A DNA stretch of 47,806 nt from GW2011-AR15 sp964512765 (GTDB lineage: Archaea; Nanobdellota; Nanobdellia; Woesearchaeales; GW2011-AR15): contig CAZEKF010000014.1 of NCBI GenBank assembly GCA_964512765.1, forward strand, positions 1-47,806, in the 5' to 3' direction. Shown here piece by piece: positions 15,156-23,528 of the stretch; the first letter of the stretch is position 1; the number at the start of each line of letters is the position of its first letter. The translations under genes and the position numbers were made by a program. A model generated the notes under the pieces. It was given only the letters and a program-made list of their open reading frames with translations, searched no databases and was not told the DNA's origin.

Positions 15156-17660
15156 GTGCAAAAGCTTACACCTGCTATGAAGCAGTACATGGATGTCAAG
15201 AATAAGTACAAAGATTGTATTGTTTTCTTTCGTATGGGTGATTTCTATGAAACTTTTTATGAAGACGCAAAAATAACTGCTAAAACACTGGACATTGCTC
15301 TTACTAAAAGAGGCATTAAAAATTCTGGCCAGGCTATTCCATTAGCAGGCATACCTTACCATGCACTTGATTCATACTTGTCAAAAATGATCAAACACGG
15401 TCATAAAGTTGCGATTGTCGAACAATTAGAAGATCCGAAATTTGCAAAAGGAATAGTAAAACGTGGTTTAATAAGAATTGTTACTCCTGGAACTGTTATT
15501 GATGAAAAAATGCTGAGCAAGAAAAACAATTTCATTGCTTCTGTTAGTTTCGGTGAAACCATTGGGTTAAGTTTTGTTGACATATCAACTGGAGAGTTTA
15601 CAACAACTGAAGTTAATGATTTAAATGAAGCAATTGCAGAGTTAATGAAATATATACCTGGAGAGATTATTGTTCCAATGAGTTATGAAAATGACCAGAA
15701 AGTTTCCAAGATAAAGGAAAAAGAGTTTTATCTTACATTTAGAAGTGATGTTGAGTTTTATTATGATAATGCAAAAAATAATCTGGCTGAACATTTCAAT
15801 GTTGCTTCCATGGATGGATTTGGTCTAAAAAACAAGAATCATGCAGTTAGCTCATCTGGTGCATTATTATTGTACTTGACTGAAACTCAAAGAACCTCAT
15901 TAAGTTACATCAATGCTATTAAATATTATTCTAACAAAGAGTTTCTTGTTATTGACAACACAACAATTAATAATTTGGAAATTGTTAATGGTAGAGATAA
16001 AAAATCATTACTTAGTGTTCTTGATTATACACTGACATCAATGGGATCTAGATTGTTAAAGAAGTTTGTGCTAAAACCATTACTTGATCTAAACAAAATT
16101 AATAACAGGTTGTTAAGTGTTGAAGAATTATTAGGCAAGCATTTTGTTTTAGAAGAATTACGTGAATTATTAAAAAACATAGCAGATATTGAACGATTAA
16201 TATCAAGGATTAACTATGGTAACTCAAATCCTAGAGATTTGGTGTTATTACAAGGATCTCTTGAACTAGTTCCAAAAGTAAAGAAATTATTGAGTGATAC
16301 TGAAACAGATCTATTAGCTAAATTATCAAAAATAGATGATTTAAAGAACATTACAGATCTTATTGATGTTTCAATTGTTGACGAACCACCTGCTACAATT
16401 TTAGATGGTAATTTCATTAAACAAGGTTATAATGATGAACTTGACAGTTTAAAAGAATTATCTAGAAGTGCTAAATCAGTTCTAAGAAAAATTGAACAAA
16501 CAGAACGAGAGTCAACAGGTATTAAATCATTGAAAATTAGATATAACAAAGTGTTTGGATATTACATTGATATCACCAAACCAAATCTGCATTTAGTGCC
16601 TGAGCATTATATTAAAAAACAAACTTTAGTTAATAGTGAGAGATTTATCACAGACGAGCTCAAGAAATTAGAAGAACAAATATTAACAGCAGAAGAAAAG
16701 ATTGTTCAAATAGAACAAAGAGTATTTAATGAAATTATTGAAGAGATTAAAAAAGAAACTGTAAAGATTCAAAAAATTGCACAGAACATTGCATATGTTG
16801 ACGTATTATGTTCATTTTCAAAAGCATCTTTACTAAATAATTATACAAAACCATTGGTCATGGACAATTATAAAATTGTAATGAGAAATAGCAGGCATCC
16901 AATTGTTGAGAAAATAACTGAATTCGTGCCTAACAATGTGTTTGTTGATAAGAATAATAGAATGATGATAATTACTGGACCGAACATGGCAGGTAAATCT
17001 GTTTTTTTGAAACAAGTAGCTCTTAATGTAATTATGGCACAGATAGGTTGTTATGTTGCAGCTGATAGTGCAGAAATAGGCATTATTGACAAAATATTTT
17101 CAAGAGCAGGTGCAAGTGACGATATTTCAACTGGTCAAAGTACATTCATGGTTGAGATGAGTGAAAGTGCACAAATACTTAACAGTGCAACTGAAAAATC
17201 ACTTATTATATTGGATGAGATAGGTCGTGGCACAAGCACATATGATGGTGTTGCAATTGCATGGGCAGTTGCTGAGCACATTGCTAAAAAGATCAAAGCT
17301 AAAACATTGTTTGCAACGCATTACCATGTTCTTAATAATTTAGCAAAAGAAATTCCTTCAGTAAAAAACTTTAACATTGCTGTCCAAGAAGCAGCTGATA
17401 AAATCATTTTCCTAAGAAAAATTCTTCCAGGTGGTACTGATAAAAGTTACGGGATACATGTTGCGAAACTTGCTGGCATGCCTAAAGAAGTTATTGAAAA
17501 AAGTAAAGAAATACAGTTTAAACTTGAAAAAGAAGACGAGATAACAGAGAAAATAATCATAGAAACTAGAAAAACTAAACAAAAAGATCCTGTTAGTGAA
17601 GAAATTGAAGAAACTGAAAGATTGATTAAAAGCAGGCAGATGCGGTTGAATGAAATTTAA
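15156..17660 (+). CDS. mutS: DNA mismatch repair protein MutS
   Basis: An 834-aa full-length MutS1. The mismatch-reading Phe-X-Glu motif is F30-Y31-E32 (GDFYETFYED). The connector, lever and clamp domains follow, then an ABC ATPase with Walker A GPNMAGKS (608-615) and LDE of Walker B near 686-688 (IILDEIGRGTST). It recognises mispairs as a dimer and is licensed by ATP. Start GTG 15156, with AAGGGGGG 8 nt upstream. MutS1 is patchy in Archaea and usually attributed to transfer from Bacteria. MutL is not adjacent. Confidence 0.96.
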   Translation: MQKLTPAMKQYMDVKNKYKDCIVFFRMGDFYETFYEDAKITAKTLDIALTKRGIKNSGQAIPLAGIPYHALDSYLSKMIKHGHKVAIVEQLEDPKFAKGIVKRGLIRIVTPGTVIDEKMLSKKNNFIASVSFGETIGLSFVDISTGEFTTTEVNDLNEAIAELMKYIPGEIIVPMSYENDQKVSKIKEKEFYLTFRSDVEFYYDNAKNNLAEHFNVASMDGFGLKNKNHAVSSSGALLLYLTETQRTSLSYINAIKYYSNKEFLVIDNTTINNLEIVNGRDKKSLLSVLDYTLTSMGSRLLKKFVLKPLLDLNKINNRLLSVEELLGKHFVLEELRELLKNIADIERLISRINYGNSNPRDLVLLQGSLELVPKVKKLLSDTETDLLAKLSKIDDLKNITDLIDVSIVDEPPATILDGNFIKQGYNDELDSLKELSRSAKSVLRKIEQTERESTGIKSLKIRYNKVFGYYIDITKPNLHLVPEHYIKKQTLVNSERFITDELKKLEEQILTAEEKIVQIEQRVFNEIIEEIKKETVKIQKIAQNIAYVDVLCSFSKASLLNNYTKPLVMDNYKIVMRNSRHPIVEKITEFVPNNVFVDKNNRMMIITGPNMAGKSVFLKQVALNVIMAQIGCYVAADSAEIGIIDKIFSRAGASDDISTGQSTFMVEMSESAQILNSATEKSLIILDEIGRGTSTYDGVAIAWAVAEHIAKKIKAKTLFATHYHVLNNLAKEIPSVKNFNIAVQEAADKIIFLRKILPGGTDKSYGIHVAKLAGMPKEVIEKSKEIQFKLEKEDEITEKIIIETRKTKQKDPVSEEIEETERLIKSRQMRLNEI

Positions 17661-17718
17661 TCATTTAATAGTAGTAAAAATAGAAAGATTTAAATACTAG
17701 AAAATCAATAGTGTAAAT

Positions 17719-18372
17719 ATGATAACTCTGCAAGATTTGCTTGAAGAAATGGGGTTTGAAAGAAAACCCATTGATAGAGAATTGGTTCAATCTACGAAAA
17801 TAAACCCCAGAGGAGAAAAACCATTTATTAAAAATAGATATACTTCTGTTTATGATGTTAATGAAGACGAAATTCTCAAATGTTGGTACCCTTATGGTTT
17901 TGAAGTTCAACAAATTGACCAAGCACTTCTTATTTATGAATACCTTGAAGGAATTAGAAAACATTCAGCAAATATAAGGAAAGTTATTACTTCAATTCAT
18001 CCATTCGGGCAAATTGGTTATTGTCAACAAAGAGTGTACTTCCCAGATGGAAAACCAAAGAAAAATCAACCAGAAAGTAAGGAGTTTTTGGAAGCAATGA
18101 AATTCTCAAGCATGCTTGAAGCAACAAAAATTGGATTTTTTGATTTGGGTACGGGTAGATGGTGGAAAGCAACCAATCACAAAAACATTGGTCGGCTTGG
18201 AGATGATCAATATGTATTAATGGATTTGGATGCGTTTAGTATACCATATCATCTTAGAAAGTTCGATGTTTTCATGGATCTAAATGTATATCCATGGGGT
18301 AAACAAAGTTTGATTAGTGAAATTAATAAAATAAATGATGAACTAATGAAAATGCCGAAATTCTATGGTTAG
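17719..18372 (+). CDS. Hypothetical 217-aa protein
   Basis: Not recognised. It is a soluble protein with mixed alpha/beta composition and several aromatic clusters (KCWYPYGFEV, GRWWKATNHKN). The segment YVLMDLDAFSIPYH near residues 170-183 loosely recalls the metal-binding end of kinase-like folds, but the canonical motifs are not convincing. TATA-like ATTTAAATAC about 25 bp upstream of ATG 17719 supports a leaderless start. No operon partner is evident, although the next gene lies on the same strand 80 bp on. Confidence 0.55.
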   Translation: MITLQDLLEEMGFERKPIDRELVQSTKINPRGEKPFIKNRYTSVYDVNEDEILKCWYPYGFEVQQIDQALLIYEYLEGIRKHSANIRKVITSIHPFGQIGYCQQRVYFPDGKPKKNQPESKEFLEAMKFSSMLEATKIGFFDLGTGRWWKATNHKNIGRLGDDQYVLMDLDAFSIPYHLRKFDVFMDLNVYPWGKQSLISEINKINDELMKMPKFYG

Positions 18373-18452
18373 ATTTCTTCCAAAACTTTTAGATATATAC
18401 CTAGGCTCCTCCCTGGAAAACTACTACTCTGAAATATCTTATTGAAAATCCT

Positions 18453-18869
18453 TTGTTGAAAATCAAGGCCTATACTCCAAATTTTCTAGAAGGTCCTGTA
18501 GACGAATATAAAGATTGGTTCTTCGGAGTAAGAAGAGCTATGCATTTGCTTTTTTATAACACCCCTCTTTATGCTTGTTGGAGCAGACTTACTATTGATC
18601 AAATATTTAAGAACATTTTCGAGGAATATTATGACATAAATGAAGCAGAATTTGAAGATGAAATATTAAAAGAATATGTTCTTTCATTAACAACACGAGA
18701 ATCCCATGAAATAAACCAGCACGCAATTCGAGTGATAGCTGCTTTTGAAGTAACTGATGTTGTTAAATCGGGTTATACCCATAAAATTGAAGATCTTATT
18801 CCATATCTTCCTGATTCTCCAGCGACTGAAGGATTAACTGAACTGAATCCTGAACAGTTAGTTGTGTAG
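18453..18869 (+). CDS. Hypothetical 138-aa protein
   Basis: Not recognised. A soluble, acidic, Tyr-rich protein, start uncertain: tandem TTG codons at 18453 and 18456 are the only start candidates before an ATG at about 18543, and an in-frame stop lies at 18402. A TATA-like AGATATATACC at about 18391-18401 would place transcription start near 18425. Its 3' end overlaps the convergent CMP kinase gene by 74 bp, unusual for this compact but otherwise non-overlapping region. The overlap and weak start lower confidence that the full frame is translated. Confidence 0.42.
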   Translation: MLKIKAYTPNFLEGPVDEYKDWFFGVRRAMHLLFYNTPLYACWSRLTIDQIFKNIFEEYYDINEAEFEDEILKEYVLSLTTRESHEINQHAIRVIAAFEVTDVVKSGYTHKIEDLIPYLPDSPATEGLTELNPEQLVV

Positions 18870-19341
18870 TATCCACAACCAGGTCAAAATTCTTTTTGTC
18901 AAACGGGTCAACGTTATAATATTTTTTTAATCTTCTAATATCAGAATCACGCCTTTTTCTTAATTCTTCAATTGTTTCTTCAACATTTGGATATTTTTCA
19001 CTTTTCCTATGATCATTGAAAACACGTTCTGCTCTTACTTTTTCATCTGCATAAAGAAATATTTTAAATGAATTCGGTATAAAAAAATATGACATTCTGC
19101 CGTCAATAATAAAATTATCTTCAGTTTTACCTAGTTTAGTCTGCCATTCATCAGGACCTTTATCTGTAAAATCTTTAGTTTCTCCAATCTTATTAAGTTC
19201 ATTGATATCAATTTTCATGTCAAGTGCAAGTTTTCTTCTGTAATCACCAACTGAATAATGTTTATAACCAAGTTCTTTTGCTAATAGTTTACCAACAGAA
19301 CTTTTACCTGAACCTTCACTTCCTGAGATTGTTATTATCAT
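18796..19341 (-). CDS. cmk: Cytidylate kinase (archaeal type)
   Basis: A 181-aa P-loop NMP kinase with GSEGSGKSS at residues 7-15, a YSVGDYRRKLA substrate-binding segment and the NFIIDGRMSYFF strand. This is the pattern of the short archaeal cytidylate kinases that phosphorylate CMP/dCMP with ATP. Length is typical. The start ATG at 19341 is followed immediately by the P-loop strand (MIITISG), so it is secure. Together with the nearby purine nucleoside phosphorylase it suggests nucleotide salvage. Convergent overlap of 74 bp with the preceding gene. Confidence 0.88.
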   Translation of the reverse strand: MIITISGSEGSGKSSVGKLLAKELGYKHYSVGDYRRKLALDMKIDINELNKIGETKDFTDKGPDEWQTKLGKTEDNFIIDGRMSYFFIPNSFKIFLYADEKVRAERVFNDHRKSEKYPNVEETIEELRKRRDSDIRRLKKYYNVDPFDKKNFDLVVDTTQLTVQDSVQLILQSLENQEDME

Positions 19342-19432
19342 ATAATTAGTTTAAATTATGTGTGCTATTTATATTTTATTAAAAAAATATTTAAAGTCTA
19401 ATTAACTAACTTCTTACCGGGGTGGTTGTATT

Positions 19433-19741
19433 ATGTGTAAAATGTGTAAAGAGTTTATGGAATTCTTAAAAGAGTACAAGGTAATTGGATTAGCGATTGC
19501 ATTCATTATAGGCGCTGCAGCTAACACATTAGTAAAATCATTAGTTGATAATGTTGTAATGCCTTTAATAACTCCTTTTATACCTGGTGGTACATGGCAA
19601 ACAGCTACATTTGAACTGGGTCCTGTTGTAATTAGCTGGGGTGCTTTTTTAGGTGACGTGATCTACTTTGTAATCATAGCATGGGTAGTTTTCCTAGTAG
19701 CTAAAAAAGTGTTCAAAGAAGATAAAGTAGCTAAAAAATAA
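19433..19741 (+). CDS. mscL: Large-conductance mechanosensitive channel MscL
   Basis: A 102-aa MscL. The first transmembrane pore helix carries the family pattern (VIGLAIAFIIGAAANTLVKS), with the following LVDNVVMPLI and the second helix VIYFVIIAWVVFLVAK. It opens under membrane tension to release solutes during hypo-osmotic shock. It is shorter than the ~136-aa bacterial form, mainly in the periplasmic loop and C-terminal bundle. A GGGGTGG ribosome-binding site lies about 10 nt before ATG 19433. An odd MCKMCKEF N-terminus gives two cysteines at the cytoplasmic end. Confidence 0.93.
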   Translation: MCKMCKEFMEFLKEYKVIGLAIAFIIGAAANTLVKSLVDNVVMPLITPFIPGGTWQTATFELGPVVISWGAFLGDVIYFVIIAWVVFLVAKKVFKEDKVAKK

Positions 19742-19790
19742 TTTATTTTTTTTCTTGTCTTCTTGTCCAAATACTTAAATATTAAATACA

Positions 19791-19811
19791 CATTTATACA
19801 CACACGTGTGT
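19791..19811 (+). promoter_or_regulatory. TATA box and 12-bp palindrome
   Basis: CATTTATACA (19791-19800) is a TATA box about 27 bp from ATG 19823, indicating a leaderless transcript. A perfect palindrome ACACACGTGTGT (19800-19811) lies directly after it, in position to act as an operator. Confidence 0.45.
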
Positions 19812-19822
19812 ATTGATTAATC

Positions 19823-20566
19823 ATGAGAAAACACAATCTAGTCTTAATCCCAGGGTTTGCAATAAACAGTATTCTTACAAAAGGTTATGTTGAATATTTG
19901 TCAGATAATTTCAACGTTACTTTCATTGATCTGCCAGGGTTTCATCCTGACATAAAACCATTAAAAGATAATAGTTTAAAAAACTATATTAATTATGTAA
20001 ACAAAAAAATTAATGAGTTGAAATTAGAAGAGTACTGGCTGTACGGTACATCTTTTGGGTTTTATATAGCCAATAATCTAAACCCAGACAAAAGATGTAA
20101 TGGAATTATTGGATTAATGCCTTATCTTAATGTAAATTATTTGAAAATTAAACCTTGGATACATTTAACTGTAAAACTAATTAACCTGTTTAAACTTCAA
20201 AAATGGTACTGGAACAGTTATTTTTTTGATCTTACAATGAACAAATATGGATCTAATAAAGATGCTGTTAAAAAAACAAGATCTAGTATGGACCCAAAAG
20301 CATTCTTTAAACTTGAAGAAGAAATCTTAAAAAATAAACAACCCGTAAAGTTCAAAGATATACCTTATGTTCTCTCAATTAACAGAGAAGATAAAGTTAT
20401 CAAAGCAGATTTAATAATAAATAAGTTCAAACAAAATGTCAAAAAATTGTTAGTGATCGAGTTCAAAGACATACCACATTTTCCTGAAGAATTAAACAAA
20501 GAATATTTTGTGAAACATGATCATGGCGAAACAAAAAAATTAATTGAGTTTATGGATAAATGTTAG
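19823..20566 (+). CDS. Alpha/beta-fold hydrolase
   Basis: A 247-aa protein with the alpha/beta-hydrolase layout: an early strand-turn LVLIPGFA (oxyanion region, residues 6-13), LPGF, and the nucleophile elbow GTSFG with Ser77. A late Asp (NREDKV) and His (about residue 234, KHDHGE) may complete the triad. Substrate cannot be predicted; homologues act on esters, amides or lipids. Single gene with its own promoter, no signal peptide. A second hydrolase of the same fold occurs at 31526-32380. Confidence 0.75.
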   Translation: MRKHNLVLIPGFAINSILTKGYVEYLSDNFNVTFIDLPGFHPDIKPLKDNSLKNYINYVNKKINELKLEEYWLYGTSFGFYIANNLNPDKRCNGIIGLMPYLNVNYLKIKPWIHLTVKLINLFKLQKWYWNSYFFDLTMNKYGSNKDAVKKTRSSMDPKAFFKLEEEILKNKQPVKFKDIPYVLSINREDKVIKADLIINKFKQNVKKLLVIEFKDIPHFPEELNKEYFVKHDHGETKKLIEFMDKC

Positions 20567-20616
20567 ATTATACAAATAATGTCTTTTTCTTATTGTTACT
20601 ATTTTTAAATGGAAAT

Positions 20617-20649
20617 CTTTAAATATAAAGTAAAAATAAAGAATTAATT
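20617..20649 (+). promoter_or_regulatory. Promoter of the purine nucleoside phosphorylase gene
   Basis: CTTTAAATATA (20617-20627) is a TATA box whose centre is about 28 bp before an ATG at 20650. This is good evidence that translation really starts at 20650 rather than at TTG 20817. Confidence 0.5.
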
Positions 20650-21662
20650 ATGGGGGCATTAAGTAGACTTGAACAGGAAGTAACTATTCCAGATCCTGCG
20701 GCATTAGCTTCTGAAGAAGGAACAACTCTAAACGTTGGACAATTTGGAGACAGAGAGCGCCAGTTGTTGATACACAAGTTTTTTTATCTGATTATTATCT
20801 TCAACATTATGATGTATTGTTAAATATAGCTAGAGATTACATTAGAACTAAGTTGAATAAAGTTGATCCAGGTTTTACTCCAAATCTTGCATTAGTACTT
20901 GGAAGCGGAATGGGTGAATTAATTAATGATGTTTTTGATGAGAATCCATTATTAAGTATTCCTTATGCTGATATTTCTTTTTTTCCTAAAACAAGAGCCG
21001 GGGGTCATGCTGGAAAACTTACTTTCGGTCATATTTCAGGTGTGCCAGTTGTTGTTCAGGAAGGAAGAAAACATTATAATGAAGTAGGAGACATGCCAAG
21101 TATTGCAGAAAAAATTATTGCATCTCAAGTTTATATATTACACAGGTTAGGAATTGTTACTTATTTTGCGACAAATGCTGCGGGTGGAATTTCTGAGAAT
21201 GGTAAAGCTGGAGAATTAATGTTAATTAACAGTCATTTCAACATGTTGAGAACAAATGCAATGATTGGTGCACCACATGATCATATTGGACCATGGTTTC
21301 CTTCCTTGCATAATGCATATACTCCGCAATTGCTAGATCTAGCAAGAAAAGTAGGAGATAATAATCCTAAAATTCATTTAGGTGAAGGAACTTATTGTTT
21401 TACTCCTGGCCCAGTATTTGAAACAAGATTAGATGTTCGAATTCTGCAAACATTAGGTGTTGATGCAATTGGAATGTCAACTGTCTTGGAATGTGAAGCT
21501 GCAACCTATGCAGATGTAAAATTTATGGCTGTCTCTGGCATAGCTAATTTCCAAGATGGTGTAAAAGAAACTGAACATGAAGATGTGCTAGCAGCTGGAA
21601 GAAAAATTATACCACAGTTTACACATCTTGTGAGAGATTTTATGGGAGAATATTCAAGATAA
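20650..21662 (+). pseudogene. Purine nucleoside phosphorylase, apparent frameshift near the 5' end
   Basis: The downstream frame (from about 20755 to 21662) encodes a trimeric-type purine nucleoside phosphorylase, which cleaves purine nucleosides with phosphate. Visible are LVLGSGMG (phosphate loop), GRKHYNE, TNAAGG, GPVFETR, GMSTV and the base-binding Asn in SGIANF. The start lies in another frame: ATG 20650 reads about 36 codons of plausible N-terminus and then runs to a stop at 20821. Just past 20755 the phosphorylase frame reads PVVDTQVFLSDYYLQHYDVL, a good continuation. Adding one base near 20755-20762 joins them. Either a real frameshift or a consensus error. If taken literally, the only intact frame begins at TTG 20817 (281 aa). 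Confidence 0.8.
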
Positions 21663-21667
21663 ATGAC

Positions 21668-22150
21668 TCATATAATCCAAATAACATCCTTTTCTTCTTC
21701 TATTTCTTTTTTCAAATCAAACAATGTATAAATCAGTTTTTTTATTCTATCAATCTTACTGCTTTTTTTTAAAGCAGTAAGTATAAAATTAAATTTGCCA
21801 ACCCTTTTGATTTCCTTTAACCCTTTTTCAATATCTTCAAAATTCTGGATAGCTGTAACAGAAATAACATGATCAAAATAATCATCAGGATAAGGTATAT
21901 TTTCAGCAGGTGCTATCTTATACTCAATATTATCCTTTTGCCTAGCTCTTGCAATTAATTTCTTAGCAGGGTCTACTCCAAATCTAACACAATCCCATGG
22001 TTCTGTTGTTAATCCTGTACCACAACCTACATCTAATAATTTGTCTGTTTTTTTAGGATGAAAATGTTTCTTAATTAACTCAATCTTCTTAAGTTGTTCT
22101 TCACCATGAAGCTCTTCGTACCCTTCTGAAATAGAGTCGTAGTATGTCAT
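21668..22150 (-). CDS. Class I SAM-dependent methyltransferase
   Basis: A 160-aa protein with motif I LLDVGCGTG near residue 40, an acidic second-strand end (GVDPAKKLI), the motif-II-like IPYPDDYFDHVISV and the helix that follows. This is the Rossmann-like core of a UbiE/Methyltransf_11-type enzyme. It is short: the last two strands and any substrate lid are reduced, so the target is not predictable. Convergent with the phosphorylase gene, 5 bp between stops. TATA-like AACTTAAAAC upstream supports ATG 22150. Confidence 0.8.
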   Translation of the reverse strand: MTYYDSISEGYEELHGEEQLKKIELIKKHFHPKKTDKLLDVGCGTGLTTEPWDCVRFGVDPAKKLIARARQKDNIEYKIAPAENIPYPDDYFDHVISVTAIQNFEDIEKGLKEIKRVGKFNFILTALKKSSKIDRIKKLIYTLFDLKKEIEEEKDVIWII

Positions 22151-22224
22151 TAAATTACCAAAATACTGATTTTGTTTTAAGTTTTATGATTAGATTTAAA
22201 AATATAATGTATCTCTCTTGATTA

Positions 22225-22686
22225 ATGTGTAATTATCTTAGTGCAATTGTCAATAATCCGCAGTTACAGAATTATTATATTAGGATAGCTATAGAACATG
22301 CTAAAATAAACATGGGGAAGACTTCTTATAAACCCTATATTGGAAGTATTATAGTTCATCCTGACACAGGAGGTGTAATTGGATTAGGCTATAGAAAAGA
22401 GTTAATTAAAGGAGAGATTATTACTTCTGAAGAAATGGCACTTCATGAATCAGGAAATATTAATCAAGGTATTTTGATTTCAACACATCCGCCTTACTTT
22501 CTTCCAAAAAAAGCAGATCATTCTATTGTAAACTATGTTATTGACTGTGGAATTGGAGCAATTGTATTTGGAATCAGCGATGGATCTACACCAAAATTTA
22601 CACGATTTTGCTCAGATAGAGGTGTTATCGTTGTTCATAACTCTAGTTTAAAAGAGATAATCAGAGAAGAATTATCACAAAATTAA
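22225..22686 (+). CDS. Cytidine/dCMP deaminase-fold protein lacking zinc ligands
   Basis: A 153-aa protein whose order of segments resembles the CMP/dCMP deaminase fold: an N-terminal helix, IGSIIVHPDTGGVIGLGY, a helix starting SEEMAL (68-73), THPPYFLPKKA (87-97) and a helix then GIGAIVFGISD. In active enzymes the second helix starts with HAE and the later loop is PCxxC. Here they read SEE and PPYFLP, so all three zinc ligands are replaced. It is probably non-catalytic, perhaps nucleotide-binding. The fold call is by pattern only. A TATA box ATTTAAAAATA (22194-22204) fits a leaderless ATG 22225; degT-like gene follows by 26 bp. Confidence 0.5.
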   Translation: MCNYLSAIVNNPQLQNYYIRIAIEHAKINMGKTSYKPYIGSIIVHPDTGGVIGLGYRKELIKGEIITSEEMALHESGNINQGILISTHPPYFLPKKADHSIVNYVIDCGIGAIVFGISDGSTPKFTRFCSDRGVIVVHNSSLKEIIREELSQN

Positions 22687-22712
22687 TAATTTCAAGGTTA
22701 TTTTCTATTTCT

Positions 22713-23528
22713 ATGATAACTAATAAAATAAATAATGTTAAATACTGTCTAAAATCTTTGACCTCAAAATCAAACATCTTCTTTACAGATCGTGGCAACA
22801 CTTCCATTTTATTAGCACTAAAACTAGCCAAACATATTGGGAAAAAAAAACTATTTATTCAAGACCAAGGTGGTTGGTTAACCTATGAACAATTTGCTAA
22901 AAAATTAAAGTTTGAGTATCATTTCTTAGATACTGATTATGGTATTGTTCAAATAAAAAATCTTAAACAACACATTGACAAGGATTCTGTTCTATTAATT
23001 AACTCATTACCTGGCTATTTCTGTGTGCAGGAAAATATGAAAGAAATCTATGAACTATGCAAGGAAAAAAATTGTTTTTTGATAAACGACATCTCAGGTA
23101 GTATTGGTAAAGATGTTGCTAAGTATGGTGATCTAGTTATAGGAAGTTTTGGCAGATGGAAACCAATTAATATTGAATATGGTGGGTTTATTGCATTTGA
23201 TAACAAAGAATATAACGATTTCCTTAAAAAGAATTTCAGTAAAGAACTCAAAGACTTCTACAAAGAATTAAATGATAAATTATCTAACCTAAGCAAAAGA
23301 CTAAAACAGTTTGATAAAATCACAACAAAAATAAAAAAACAATTGCATGAGTTTGAAATTATTCATAAAGAGAGCAAAGGAATTAATGTTATAGTTAAAT
23401 TTAGTTCTCTTGAACAAAAAATGAAAATAATTGATTATTGTAAATTATACAATTTTGAATATACGGAATGTCCCAGATATATCAGAGTAATGGATAATGC
23501 TATAAGTATCGAAGTTAAAAGATTATAA
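22713..23528 (+). CDS. Short PLP-dependent aminotransferase-like protein (DegT/DnrJ type)
   Basis: A 271-aa fold-type-I PLP protein. The likely cofactor-contacting Asp is D126 in FLINDISGSIG, and K150 in GSFGRWKPI..EYGGF lies where the Schiff-base lysine sits in DegT-family proteins. DegT enzymes aminate keto-sugars or related compounds. This one is about 100 residues shorter than usual, missing much of the C-terminal domain, which is replaced by a charged coiled coil. Same strand and 26 bp after the deaminase-like gene, so possibly co-transcribed. It ends in a 6-bp overlap with the convergent radical SAM gene. Confidence 0.6.
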   Translation: MITNKINNVKYCLKSLTSKSNIFFTDRGNTSILLALKLAKHIGKKKLFIQDQGGWLTYEQFAKKLKFEYHFLDTDYGIVQIKNLKQHIDKDSVLLINSLPGYFCVQENMKEIYELCKEKNCFLINDISGSIGKDVAKYGDLVIGSFGRWKPINIEYGGFIAFDNKEYNDFLKKNFSKELKDFYKELNDKLSNLSKRLKQFDKITTKIKKQLHEFEIIHKESKGINVIVKFSSLEQKMKIIDYCKLYNFEYTECPRYIRVMDNAISIEVKRL

